37,112 bases of DNA from JAKQIM01 sp964633225 (GTDB lineage Bacteria > Chloroflexota > Anaerolineae > Anaerolineales > UBA4823). The notes beneath the pieces are model-generated. The model was not told where the DNA came from. It ran no database searches and saw only the letters and a program-made list of their open reading frames with translations. The translations under genes were made by a program, and so were the position numbers. The stretch lies in the NCBI GenBank assembly GCA_964633225.1, contig CAZWFQ010000035.1:1-37112 (forward strand), given 5' to 3'. Shown here one piece after another: positions 1 to 6,666 of this stretch (position 1 is the first letter of the stretch; the number at the start of each line of letters is the position of its first letter).

Positions 1-411
1 TACATCGCCCATCTCAACGAACTGGATGCGTGGATCCGGGAGCAGGTTTCGGCCATCCCGGCTGAGAAACGCCTGATCGTAACCAATCACGAAAGCTTCG
101 GCTATTTTGCCGATCGCTATGATTTTCAGGTCATTGGTGCCATCATCCCTTCGGTCAGCACAGGTGCATCCACCTCGGCCCAGGATCTGGCCGGCCTGGT
201 AGATCAAATCCGCGCCACCGGCGCCAGCGCTATCTTCATTGAAACTGGCGCCAATCCCAGGCTGGCCGAACAACTAGCCCAAGAAACTGGCGTCAAAGTG
301 ATCTCAGAGTTGTACACCCACTCAATCACCGGGCCGGATGGCGTTGCTCCCACATATATCGACTTGATGAAACACAATGTTCAGACCATCGTTGAGGCGT
401 TGATCCCATGA
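1..411 (+). CDS. Zn/Mn-type ABC transporter substrate-binding protein, C-terminal part (5' end outside window)
   Basis: The reading frame is open from base 1 to a TGA at 409-411, giving 136 residues of the C-terminal half of a cluster A-I (ZnuA/TroA/PsaA family) extracytoplasmic metal-binding protein. Family landmarks are the TNHESFGYFADRY stretch, whose His is a usual metal ligand, the second-lobe FIETGANP stretch with its Glu ligand, and the terminal LYTHSITGPDG followed by PTYIDLMKHN. In manganese-type members the equivalent of LYTHS is usually LYTDS or LFTDS, so one ligand appears changed from Asp to His (codon 319-321). The stop overlaps the ATPase start by four bases (ATGA), so the genes are translationally coupled. 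Metal specificity (Zn, Mn or Fe) cannot be settled from this fragment. Confidence 0.9.
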   Translation, partial: YIAHLNELDAWIREQVSAIPAEKRLIVTNHESFGYFADRYDFQVIGAIIPSVSTGASTSAQDLAGLVDQIRATGASAIFIETGANPRLAEQLAQETGVKVISELYTHSITGPDGVAPTYIDLMKHNVQTIVEALIP

Positions 412-1184
412 CCCTGATCGAGAACCGGCTGAGCCTGGCCAATGTTTCGGCCGGCTATAACGGTCAACGCGTGCTGCAAGATGTCAGCTTCCAGGTGCCG
501 CATGGGGGCCAGGTGGCAGTGGTAGGCCCCAATGGGGCCGGCAAGTCCACCCTCTTCAAAGTGCTGGTTGGCCTGCTGCCCCTGCGCAGCGGCGAGATCC
601 TGATCCACGGCCAACCCCTGGGCGAACACAAAGACTGCGTGGCCTACGTTCCTCAGCGCAGCGAGGTAGATTGGCGCTTCCCGGTCACGGTCAAAGATGT
701 GGTCATGATGGGGCGCTACAATCGCCAGGGCTGGCTGGGCCGCACCACCCGTCACGATCACGAAGCCGCATATCATGCCCTGGATCAGATGGGGATTACA
801 GACCTGGCCCCCCGTCCCATCGGTGATCTCTCTGGCGGCCAGCAGCAGCGTGTGTTCCTGGCGCGGGCCCTGGCCCAAGAACCCCACATCCTATTGATGG
901 ATGAGCCCTTTACCGGGGTAGATGTGGCCACCCAAGAGGCCACCCTGGCCTTGCTTAGTAAACTTAGAGCCCAGCAAGTAACAATCCTGGTCTCAACCCA
1001 CGACCTCAACATGGCCGCACAGCGTTTTGAATGGGTTTTACTGCTCAACCGCAGCCTGGTGGCCTACGGCCCAGCCCAAGAAGCACTTTCGCCAGAGAAT
1101 ATCCGCCAGGCCTTCAGCGGCCGGGTGCTGATCGTGGGCGACATGGCCGTTGTAGATGAGTGCTGCCCACCGCAAGAAGGATGA
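408..1184 (+). CDS. Zn/Mn-type ABC transporter ATP-binding protein
   Basis: This 258-residue cytoplasmic ATPase powers the metal importer. It has all the canonical elements: Walker A GPNGAGKST (near residue 44), a Q-loop in AYVPQRSEVDW (the RSEVDWRFPVTV stretch is typical of the Mn/Zn subfamily), signature LSGGQQQR (near 142), Walker B ILLMDEPF and the H-loop STHD. Its length is normal for ZnuC/MntB-type ATPases. The ATG at 408 overlaps the stop of the binding-protein gene, and the permease follows six bases after its own stop, so the three genes form one operon. It closely resembles the ATPases of characterised Mn and Zn importers; the choice between the metals is not resolvable here. Confidence 0.95.
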   Translation: MTLIENRLSLANVSAGYNGQRVLQDVSFQVPHGGQVAVVGPNGAGKSTLFKVLVGLLPLRSGEILIHGQPLGEHKDCVAYVPQRSEVDWRFPVTVKDVVMMGRYNRQGWLGRTTRHDHEAAYHALDQMGITDLAPRPIGDLSGGQQQRVFLARALAQEPHILLMDEPFTGVDVATQEATLALLSKLRAQQVTILVSTHDLNMAAQRFEWVLLLNRSLVAYGPAQEALSPENIRQAFSGRVLIVGDMAVVDECCPPQEG

Positions 1185-1190
1185 CAGGAT

Positions 1191-2042
1191 ATGTGGGAAG
1201 CATTGATCACCCCTTTGACTTATACCTTTATGCAGCGCGGCCTGGTGGCCTCGCTCATCGTCGGCATCGTTTGTGCAATCATCGGCTGCTATGTGGTGCT
1301 GCGCGGCATGGCCTTTATGGGCGACGCCCTGGCGCACGCCATACTGCCGGGCATTGCCATCGCTTACCTGCTGCAAGGCAGCCTAACGCTCGGCGCGCTG
1401 GTGGCGGCGGTTGCCGTGGCCCTGCTGATTGGGCTGTTCTCACGCCAGGGTACCATCCGCGAGGATACCGCCATCGGCATCCTCTTCGCGGCCGCCCTTT
1501 CGCTGGGCGTGGCGCTGATCAGCAGCATCCGCACCTATGCCGTCGACTTGAGTCACATCTTATTTGGAGATGTCCTGGGCGTCTCGACATCGGACCTGTG
1601 GCTGGCTGGTGTGTTGGGGCTGTTGGTGCTGGCTGCGGTAGCCTTGCTGTATAGGCCTTTCCTGGTCATTTCCTTTGACCCTGTGCTGGCTGCCACCCTG
1701 CGCTGGCCAGCCGAACTGCTGCGCAACCTGCTCCTGCTCTTGCTGGCGTTGACCATCGTGGTCTCGCTGCAAACCGTGGGGGTGGGCCTGGTGGCATCCA
1801 TGCTCGTCACCCCCGCGGCCACCGCCTACCTGCTCACCCGTCGCCTGCCGGTGATGATGGGCATCGCAGCCGTCATTGGGGCATTCTCCAGCCTGGCAGG
1901 GTTGTATTTGAGCTACTATGCCAACATTGCCTCCGGTGCAGCAGTCGTTCTGACTGCCACGGCATGTTTCTTGCTGGCCTTTTTATTTGCCCCGCGCCGG
2001 GGAATCATTTCACAACGCCTGCGCCACCTGCAGCAGAAATAA
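1191..2042 (+). CDS. Zn/Mn-type ABC transporter permease (ABC-3 family)
   Basis: This 283-residue integral membrane protein carries about eight hydrophobic segments and forms the channel of the metal importer. The N-terminal MQRGLVASLIVGIVCAIIG and the following GMAFMGDALAHAILPG are hallmark ABC-3 (ZnuB/MntB/TroC) sequences. The central LFGDVLGVS and the PAATAYLLTRRLP stretch are also characteristic, the latter probably near the coupling helix. An AGGA element precedes the ATG at 1191, six bases after the ATPase stop. Its stop lies two bases from the stop of the convergent HAD gene, leaving no room for a separate terminator. No metal-responsive regulator lies in the window; the operon promoter is upstream of it. 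Confidence 0.94.
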   Translation: MWEALITPLTYTFMQRGLVASLIVGIVCAIIGCYVVLRGMAFMGDALAHAILPGIAIAYLLQGSLTLGALVAAVAVALLIGLFSRQGTIREDTAIGILFAAALSLGVALISSIRTYAVDLSHILFGDVLGVSTSDLWLAGVLGLLVLAAVALLYRPFLVISFDPVLAATLRWPAELLRNLLLLLLALTIVVSLQTVGVGLVASMLVTPAATAYLLTRRLPVMMGIAAVIGAFSSLAGLYLSYYANIASGAAVVLTATACFLLAFLFAPRRGIISQRLRHLQQK

Positions 2043-2044
2043 GA

Positions 2045-2878
2045 TCAATCGATCAAGCCGAAGTGCTGCAACCCATCCAGCACCCCGCGCCCAGCCGGGA
2101 GAGGGCTGTGATAGTGCCAGGGCTGGACGGCAACCCGTTTCAGCTCGTCCAACGCGTTGGCAGGCACAATCCCCGGCAGCCCGGTCTCAAACATTGGGCT
2201 GTCATTACCGGTGTCGCCTGCCACCACCACATGCTGGCGATCGAAACCTAAGGCCTGCTGCAAAAATAGTGCCGCCTGGCCCTTCCCCATCGTCACCGGC
2301 AGCACATCAATATAATAATCATAGCTGGGCAAGATGAAACACCCTGGCAAATCTACCAGGCGCTGGCGAAAAGCCTGCAAGGTCTCAAGGTTGCCATCCC
2401 AATAAAAGCCCGCCTGGTAACGCGGCTGCCCATCGGGGAATTCTTGAACGGTAACACCCTCCCCCACTCCCAGGCGGTAGATCGTCTCCAGGTCCCAATG
2501 TGCTGATCCTCGCGCTGCGTAACGTCGCCCCAACTCATTCTGAGGGTCATGGCAATCGTACAGCTCAGTGCCCACATCGCCGCAGATGTAATCGGGCTGC
2601 GGCAAGCGGCCTTCTTGGATCAGCGGTGTGATGGTTGCCAGGCTGCGCCCCGTGATCAGGGCCAGGAATACCCAACGAGGCCGGCTTTCAACCAGCGCCT
2701 TTAAAGACGCTTCGCCGGCCTCGTCACCCAGCAGGGTGCCATCAATATCCGCAGCAAGCAAGAATGGTGTCTTCAGGATGGCCTCGCCCGGATATTTTAC
2801 TCCAAATGGCAGGACACGCCAAACATACACCACAACCCAAGCGGTGACATTAGATCTGGGTTTGTGGGGTGCTGCCAT
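2045..2878 (-). CDS. HAD-superfamily phosphatase, sucrose-6-phosphate-phosphatase-like
   Basis: This is a Cof/S6PP-type HAD phosphohydrolase. Motif I is DIDGTLLGD (Asp44 nucleophile and Asp46), motif II is ALITGRS, motif III is the Lys in MGKGQAALFLQ, and motif IV is AGDTGNDSPMFE. The CGDVGTELYD stretch resembles sucrose-phosphate phosphatases, so the likely substrate is a sugar or compatible-solute phosphate (sucrose-6-phosphate, glucosyl- or mannosyl-3-phosphoglycerate). No synthase partner lies nearby. The ATG at 2878 overlaps the upstream membrane-protein gene by 29 bases and gives about 35 residues before the conserved core. The family normally starts about ten residues before the first Asp, so a non-ATG start further in (for example a CTG or GTG codon) is possible; about 240 residues would then match the family length. 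Confidence 0.82.
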   Translation of the reverse strand: MAAPHKPRSNVTAWVVVYVWRVLPFGVKYPGEAILKTPFLLAADIDGTLLGDEAGEASLKALVESRPRWVFLALITGRSLATITPLIQEGRLPQPDYICGDVGTELYDCHDPQNELGRRYAARGSAHWDLETIYRLGVGEGVTVQEFPDGQPRYQAGFYWDGNLETLQAFRQRLVDLPGCFILPSYDYYIDVLPVTMGKGQAALFLQQALGFDRQHVVVAGDTGNDSPMFETGLPGIVPANALDELKRVAVQPWHYHSPLPAGRGVLDGLQHFGLID

Positions 2879-3326
2879 GCGCCTGCACCCTACCGTCTGT
2901 CAATTGGCGGATCGTATTCACCAACCAGCGGAAATGCAGAATCAAGTGAATGAACAACACAACGATCATCAACAATCCGCTCAGCGTATGCAGCCGGTTA
3001 AGCCGTAGGATCGGGCTGACCAGCCAAAGCACGCCCGTCAGAGCGCAGATTACGCCGGCAATGAGCAAACCCAGGTTGGTGTGCCACAGCCGCCGCACCC
3101 CACGGGATAATGTACCCACCGGCCGGTGGCAGACTGCTTTTACCCAGGCGCGGTTAGATAGCAGATGGACGGCTGAACCTAACACCAGCAGGCTGCCGGT
3201 CACAACATGGACGGCCGTCCAACCTGAATCCGGACTTCTCTCAACGCCAATGAGCGAAAATGTTGACACCACGAACAAGGCCGAGAGGAACATAGAGCGA
3301 AAGAACTGAACCGTTTTACTTTTCAT
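2850..3326 (-). CDS. DUF4405-type four-helix membrane protein, possible b-type cytochrome
   Basis: This small membrane protein (158 residues from the chosen start) has four hydrophobic helices. Conserved-looking His residues sit within or near helices: HVVTGSLLVLGSAVH in helix 2, HTNLG at the start of helix 3, and HTLSGLLMIVVLFIHLILH in helix 4. This spacing is typical of DUF4405/cytochrome b561-like proteins, where paired His residues ligate haem; haem binding here is inferred. Two ATGs compete. The one at 3326 lies six bases after AAGGAG, whereas the one at 3332 directly abuts it, so 3326 is preferred. It is divergent from the two-component genes, which may control it, and is followed by the overlapping HAD gene. 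Confidence 0.75.
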   Translation of the reverse strand: MKSKTVQFFRSMFLSALFVVSTFSLIGVERSPDSGWTAVHVVTGSLLVLGSAVHLLSNRAWVKAVCHRPVGTLSRGVRRLWHTNLGLLIAGVICALTGVLWLVSPILRLNRLHTLSGLLMIVVLFIHLILHFRWLVNTIRQLTDGRVQAHGSTPQTQI

Positions 3327-3385
3327 CGTCATCTCCTTTTTTGATTGATAACACCATCATACAAGCGGCATCCGATTTGCCATAG

Positions 3386-3419
3386 TGGCACGGCTCACGA
3401 ATGGCACTGAAACGGCTCA
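3386..3419. promoter_or_regulatory. Direct repeat, candidate regulator-binding site
   Basis: The octamer ACGGCTCA occurs at 3390-3397 and again at 3412-3419, 22 bases apart (about two helical turns). Each copy is preceded by TGGCAC (3386-3391 and 3402-3407). The repeats lie in the intergenic region between the divergent DUF4405 gene and the histidine kinase gene, where a response regulator could bind on one face of the helix. Function is inferred from position only. Confidence 0.35.
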
Positions 3420-3487
3420 TGTGCACGTATGACCCCAATCACATCGCAACATGACTGCACTCACAGGCAGTTTGGCCCAGATTGTGC

Positions 3488-3493
3488 TATGAT
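3488..3493 (+). promoter_or_regulatory. Candidate -10 box (TATGAT) for the two-component genes
   Basis: TATGAT matches the consensus -10 at five of six positions and ends six bases before the ATG at 3500. If used, transcription would begin at or next to the start codon, giving a leaderless message; no Shine-Dalgarno sequence is visible upstream of that ATG. No clear -35 is seen at the right distance. Confidence 0.4.
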
Positions 3494-3499
3494 TCGGTT

Positions 3500-4747
3500 A
3501 TGAGATCTGCCACGCTAGAACCCGGCATCTTACGCTTATTTCGCTTATTCCTGATGGTTCAGCTCGTCTTGATCCTGGGAAATGTTCTGGCACACTCGCA
3601 TCGTGGGATGCTGATTGGCTGCCCCTGGTGTGCGGTGCTTTTTGGGGGAGTCAATATCTTGCTGCTCTTGGGTTATCTTTCGTGGCCCAAATTACAGAAA
3701 CACTTAGCGGGCTTTTACCTGCCAATTGCCCTGATCTATGCTGCCACCTTTTCACTGGTCATTCAAAACCTTTTCTTAGGTGTCCGCACCGGGGCGGGAA
3801 CTGTCAGCAGCGAAGAAACTGCCTGGCAGCTTTTTCTTTTCCTTTTCATCCCCCTGGTCTTAATTGCCTGGCAGTACAATTTCAAAGCAGTCATTGCATA
3901 CTGTCTCTTCACGGCCCTGTTAGACTATGCACTGATGGCATGCGGCCGCGCTGACTTCAATCTATTTGCCAATACATACCACCGCCTGCTCTTTATCCGC
4001 GCGGTCGCTTTTCTGGTCACCGGCTATGTGATTGCGCACATCATGACCCAATTTCGCCAACAGCGCGCCGCCCGCGAGCTGGCCAATCGCGAGCTGATGC
4101 ACTATGCGGCCACGCTCGAACAACTGACCATCAGCCGCGAGCGCAACCGCATGGCGCGCGAATTACACGATACCCTGGCCCACACCCTCAGCGGCATTGC
4201 CGTCCAACTGGAGGCGGTCCAGTCTCTGTGGCAAGAGTCGCCCGATGAGGCCCGCAGTATGCTTGAGAAATCCCTCATCTTCACGCGTTCAGGCCTGGCT
4301 GAAACCCGCCGCGCTTTGCATGATCTGCGCGCCTCCCCTTTAGAAGATATGGGCTTAGAACTGGCCCTGCGCACCCTGGCAGCAGAAACCAGCCAACGGG
4401 CCGGCCTGGAGTTGACCTGGCAGGTTCAAAGCCCGCTCCCCAAGCTGTCTGCCAACGTAGAACAAGGCATCTACCGTATTGCACAAGAGGCTCTTGAGAA
4501 TATCGTTCGCCACTCCGCAGCACGCAGCATCTGCCTGGACTGCACCACGCAGCCTGAAAGCCTGGTATTATCAATTGAAGATGATGGCAAAGGTTTTGCA
4601 CACGAGGCCCTGGAAGATAACCAGCACTTTGGCCTGCGCGGTATGCAGGAGCGCGCCAGGATGATGAATAGTGAACTCGATATATCCAGTCAGCCAGGGC
4701 AGGGAACCAAACTGCAATTGAAGGTAAAGATACGCAATGGCCATTAA
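3500..4747 (+). CDS. NarL-type membrane sensor histidine kinase
   Basis: This is a 415-residue kinase from the ATG at 3500. A TTG six codons upstream is in frame but lies across the putative -10 box, so it is not preferred. Residues 1 to about 185 form five or six membrane helices with a CPWC motif in the first loop. The HisKA_3 dimerisation and phosphoacceptor region follows, with the ERNRMARELHDTLAH motif and phosphorylated His at residue 223. A HATPase_c domain closes the protein: IAQEALENIVRHS is the N box, DDGKGF the G1 box, and FGLRGMQERA the G2-like region. It phosphorylates the response regulator encoded immediately downstream, whose ATG lies inside this gene (11-base overlap). The stimulus is unknown; the CPWC motif and the divergent cytochrome-like gene hint at redox or metal sensing. 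Confidence 0.93.
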   Translation: MRSATLEPGILRLFRLFLMVQLVLILGNVLAHSHRGMLIGCPWCAVLFGGVNILLLLGYLSWPKLQKHLAGFYLPIALIYAATFSLVIQNLFLGVRTGAGTVSSEETAWQLFLFLFIPLVLIAWQYNFKAVIAYCLFTALLDYALMACGRADFNLFANTYHRLLFIRAVAFLVTGYVIAHIMTQFRQQRAARELANRELMHYAATLEQLTISRERNRMARELHDTLAHTLSGIAVQLEAVQSLWQESPDEARSMLEKSLIFTRSGLAETRRALHDLRASPLEDMGLELALRTLAAETSQRAGLELTWQVQSPLPKLSANVEQGIYRIAQEALENIVRHSAARSICLDCTTQPESLVLSIEDDGKGFAHEALEDNQHFGLRGMQERARMMNSELDISSQPGQGTKLQLKVKIRNGH

Positions 4748-5420
4748 AGTCTTGATTTGCGACGATCAGGATGTCGTCCGCGAGGGTCTGCGGGCGATTC
4801 TCAAATCTGCACCTGGCATCGATGTGATTGGCCTGGCAGGCGATGGAGATGAAGCCCTGGCCCTGATTGCCAACTCGCTGCCCGACGTGGTGTTGATGGA
4901 TTTAAAAATGCCTGGCATGAACGGCATCCAGGCCACGCACCAGATCCGCACCCAGTACCCAACGGTGCGCGTGTTGGTATTGACCACTTACGATGCCGAC
5001 CAATGGGTTTTTGACGCTATTCGCAGCGGAGCCGCCGGTTATTTGCTTAAAGATACCCCCCGCCAGCAGTTGATCGAGGCCATCAAGGGCACTGCCGCTG
5101 GCAAAACCCACGTAGACCCCAACGTGGCAGGCAAATTGTTCTCGCAAGTCAGCCAGGCCCCCGCTGTTGAAACCTCTCTCACCGCCTCGCTCAGCGAACG
5201 AGAACGCGAGGTGCTCTCGCTGTTAGCGCTTGGGCTCTCGAATGCCGATATTGCCACCCGCCTGTACTTATCAGAGGGCACGGTGCGTAATTATGTCAGT
5301 TCCATTTTCGTCAAGCTTGGCGTCAGTGATCGCACCCAGGCTGCCGTGCTGGCTTTACGTTCGGGCATTGCAGGGCTAAATGGGCATGCCCCCTCCGGCC
5401 GCCCAGGTCCAAGGAATTAG
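4737..5420 (+). CDS. NarL/FixJ-family response regulator
   Basis: This 227-residue regulator has an N-terminal receiver domain and a C-terminal LuxR-type helix-turn-helix. The receiver shows the acidic pair in ICDDQD, the phosphoacceptor Asp55 in VVLMDLKMPGM, the switch Thr in VLTTYD and the Lys in LLKDTP. The output domain is LSEREREVLSLLALGLSNAD followed by IATRLYLSEGTVRNYVSSI, a textbook GerE/LuxR fold. It is translationally coupled to the kinase. Candidate targets are the divergent DUF4405-HAD pair and its own operon, through the repeats at 3386-3419. Only 65 bases separate its stop from the convergent DDAH gene and no convincing terminator stem is seen there. Confidence 0.95.
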   Translation: MAIKVLICDDQDVVREGLRAILKSAPGIDVIGLAGDGDEALALIANSLPDVVLMDLKMPGMNGIQATHQIRTQYPTVRVLVLTTYDADQWVFDAIRSGAAGYLLKDTPRQQLIEAIKGTAAGKTHVDPNVAGKLFSQVSQAPAVETSLTASLSEREREVLSLLALGLSNADIATRLYLSEGTVRNYVSSIFVKLGVSDRTQAAVLALRSGIAGLNGHAPSGRPGPRN

Positions 5421-5485
5421 AAAAGCCCGCGCGTAGCCCTCCCAACCAAAGAACGTCTGGGCGGCATCTAAATACGCATCTCTGG

Positions 5486-6253
5486 TTAGAACCGCAGGGA
5501 TAGGCAGCTCAGGCCGCCGTCAATCTTGCGGAACTCAGAAACTTCCACTTCTCGGGTTGGCAAGCCCAGCGCATCAATCTTGGCTTTGGTCACCGGGTAC
5601 CCTGCCGGAATAAGCACCGTGCCATTAACATAGATGCAGTTCGCAGAATAAGCATCTTCCATATCAATGGGAATGGTTTTGAAGTTCAAGAATTCCGGAT
5701 GCGAGACAAACTCACCCGCCGTCAACAGCAGGTCGTTCTCCAGGTAAGCCAGCCCGGTCTTCAAATGGAGCACCTTACGCATGGGCACCGCCGAACCGCG
5801 ATAACCATGCTTATTCAAGAGACTGAAGAACTGGCGCGCACCTTCTTCATTCGTCCGGGCAGAAAGGCCCACGTAAAAGTGATCGCCCACGCGCATCACA
5901 TCGCCGCCTTCCAGTGTACCCGGGGCAGTGATGTGCTCGATCTGGTCGACCGGGTAAAATTTACCCAGGGCCGCTTCCACCGTCTTCTCTTCGCCCTTGC
6001 GGGTTGAGGCTCCCAGGTTGGTGATGATCGCCACACGCTCAGCCAACACAGCCGTATCTTCCACAAAGCAAGCGTCTGGATGGTCCGCCTCAGCCTCCAA
6101 CACATGCACCGTAACCCCGCACGCCTCCAGCGCGGCAATATACCCGGCATGCTGGGTAAGCGCGGCCTCGTAAACCGGCTTACCCAGGTTGGCTGAGGTG
6201 ATACCCTGGCTGATATTCGGGCTGGGCGTGCGAACAAGAGCGTGTTTGAACAT
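5486..6253 (-). CDS. Dimethylarginine dimethylaminohydrolase-type amidinohydrolase (DDAH family)
   Basis: This is a 255-residue cytoplasmic enzyme of the amidinotransferase/arginine-deiminase superfamily. The catalytic His163 sits in VLHLKTG and the nucleophilic Cys250 in GGLSCLSLRF; both nearly match the positions known in Pseudomonas aeruginosa DDAH (His162, Cys249). Other family motifs are PDACFVEDTAV, GTLEGGDV and NCIYVNGTVLIP. The likely reaction is hydrolysis of N-omega-methylated arginine to citrulline and methylamine, but closely related proteins act on other guanidino compounds. The start at 6253 is fixed by a strong AAGGAGG five bases upstream; an in-frame ATG at 6277 is not supported. 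It is a single-gene unit. Confidence 0.9.
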   Translation of the reverse strand: MFKHALVRTPSPNISQGITSANLGKPVYEAALTQHAGYIAALEACGVTVHVLEAEADHPDACFVEDTAVLAERVAIITNLGASTRKGEEKTVEAALGKFYPVDQIEHITAPGTLEGGDVMRVGDHFYVGLSARTNEEGARQFFSLLNKHGYRGSAVPMRKVLHLKTGLAYLENDLLLTAGEFVSHPEFLNFKTIPIDMEDAYSANCIYVNGTVLIPAGYPVTKAKIDALGLPTREVEVSEFRKIDGGLSCLSLRF

Positions 6254-6436
6254 ACTTACCTCCTTAAAAAACTCCAAAGCTGGTCAGAAGAGCCGCCGCA
6301 ATGAAGAGCTTTCCCAATTCTACCCTCACATACCCAGAACCACATAGCCTTGAACAAGGCGCTATTTTTCACCGCTTCCTGGTACAATTTTGCCATGCAC
6401 ACTGCTTGTCATAAACGACATCTTTCTTAAATCAGC

Positions 6437-6661
6437 ATGAAACGCCTACCTGCCTATCCTGTTTACCTGGCTCTGAGCACCACAGGGGCATTCATCTTCT
6501 CGATGGTCTTCACCGCCACATCGCTCTACGAAGTCACAGTCGCCAATCTCAATCCGCTGCAACTCGTCCTGGTAGGCACGGTTCTCGAGGTCTCCATTCT
6601 GACACTTAACGAAAAAGAGGCTGTACAAAAACACAGCCTCTTTTTCGTTAAGCACTGTTGA
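6437..6661 (+). pseudogene. Truncated MFS transporter, N-terminal remnant
   Basis: The first 54 or so residues (MKRLPAYPVYLALSTTGAFI onward, then LNPLQLVLVGTVLEVSI) read as the first one and a half helices of a major facilitator superfamily drug-efflux-type transporter. In full-length relatives a LFEIPTGVVAD-type stretch follows LVGTVLE. Here the homology stops at about 6600, and the frame runs through the palindromic terminator at 6605-6652 to a stop at 6659-6661. No downstream transporter sequence is present, so roughly 350 residues are missing. A TACAAT -10-like box at 6383-6388 may be the surviving promoter. It is best read as a deletion remnant; a functional 74-residue peptide is unlikely. 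Confidence 0.7.
6605..6652. terminator. Bidirectional intrinsic terminator
   Basis: Perfect 20-base inverted repeats (6605-6624 and 6633-6652) surround an eight-base loop. The inner stem is GAGGCTGT paired with ACAGCCTC, flanked on both sides by an A-run or T-run (GAAAAA and TTTTTC), so either strand yields a GC stem followed by uridines. It serves the minus-strand acetate-CoA ligase gene, whose stop is 15 bases away, and the plus-strand MFS remnant. Confidence 0.82.
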
Positions 6662-6666
6662 TCGCC

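Noticed and set aside
5421..5485. Gap between response regulator and DDAH genes examined for a terminator
   Set aside because: GC-rich tracts are present but no stem with good pairing and a T-run could be drawn.
6446..6655. Minus-strand frame encoding LNEKEAV, mirrored on the plus strand
   Set aside because: The same peptide appears on both strands because the terminator at 6605-6652 is a perfect palindrome; it is not a gene.
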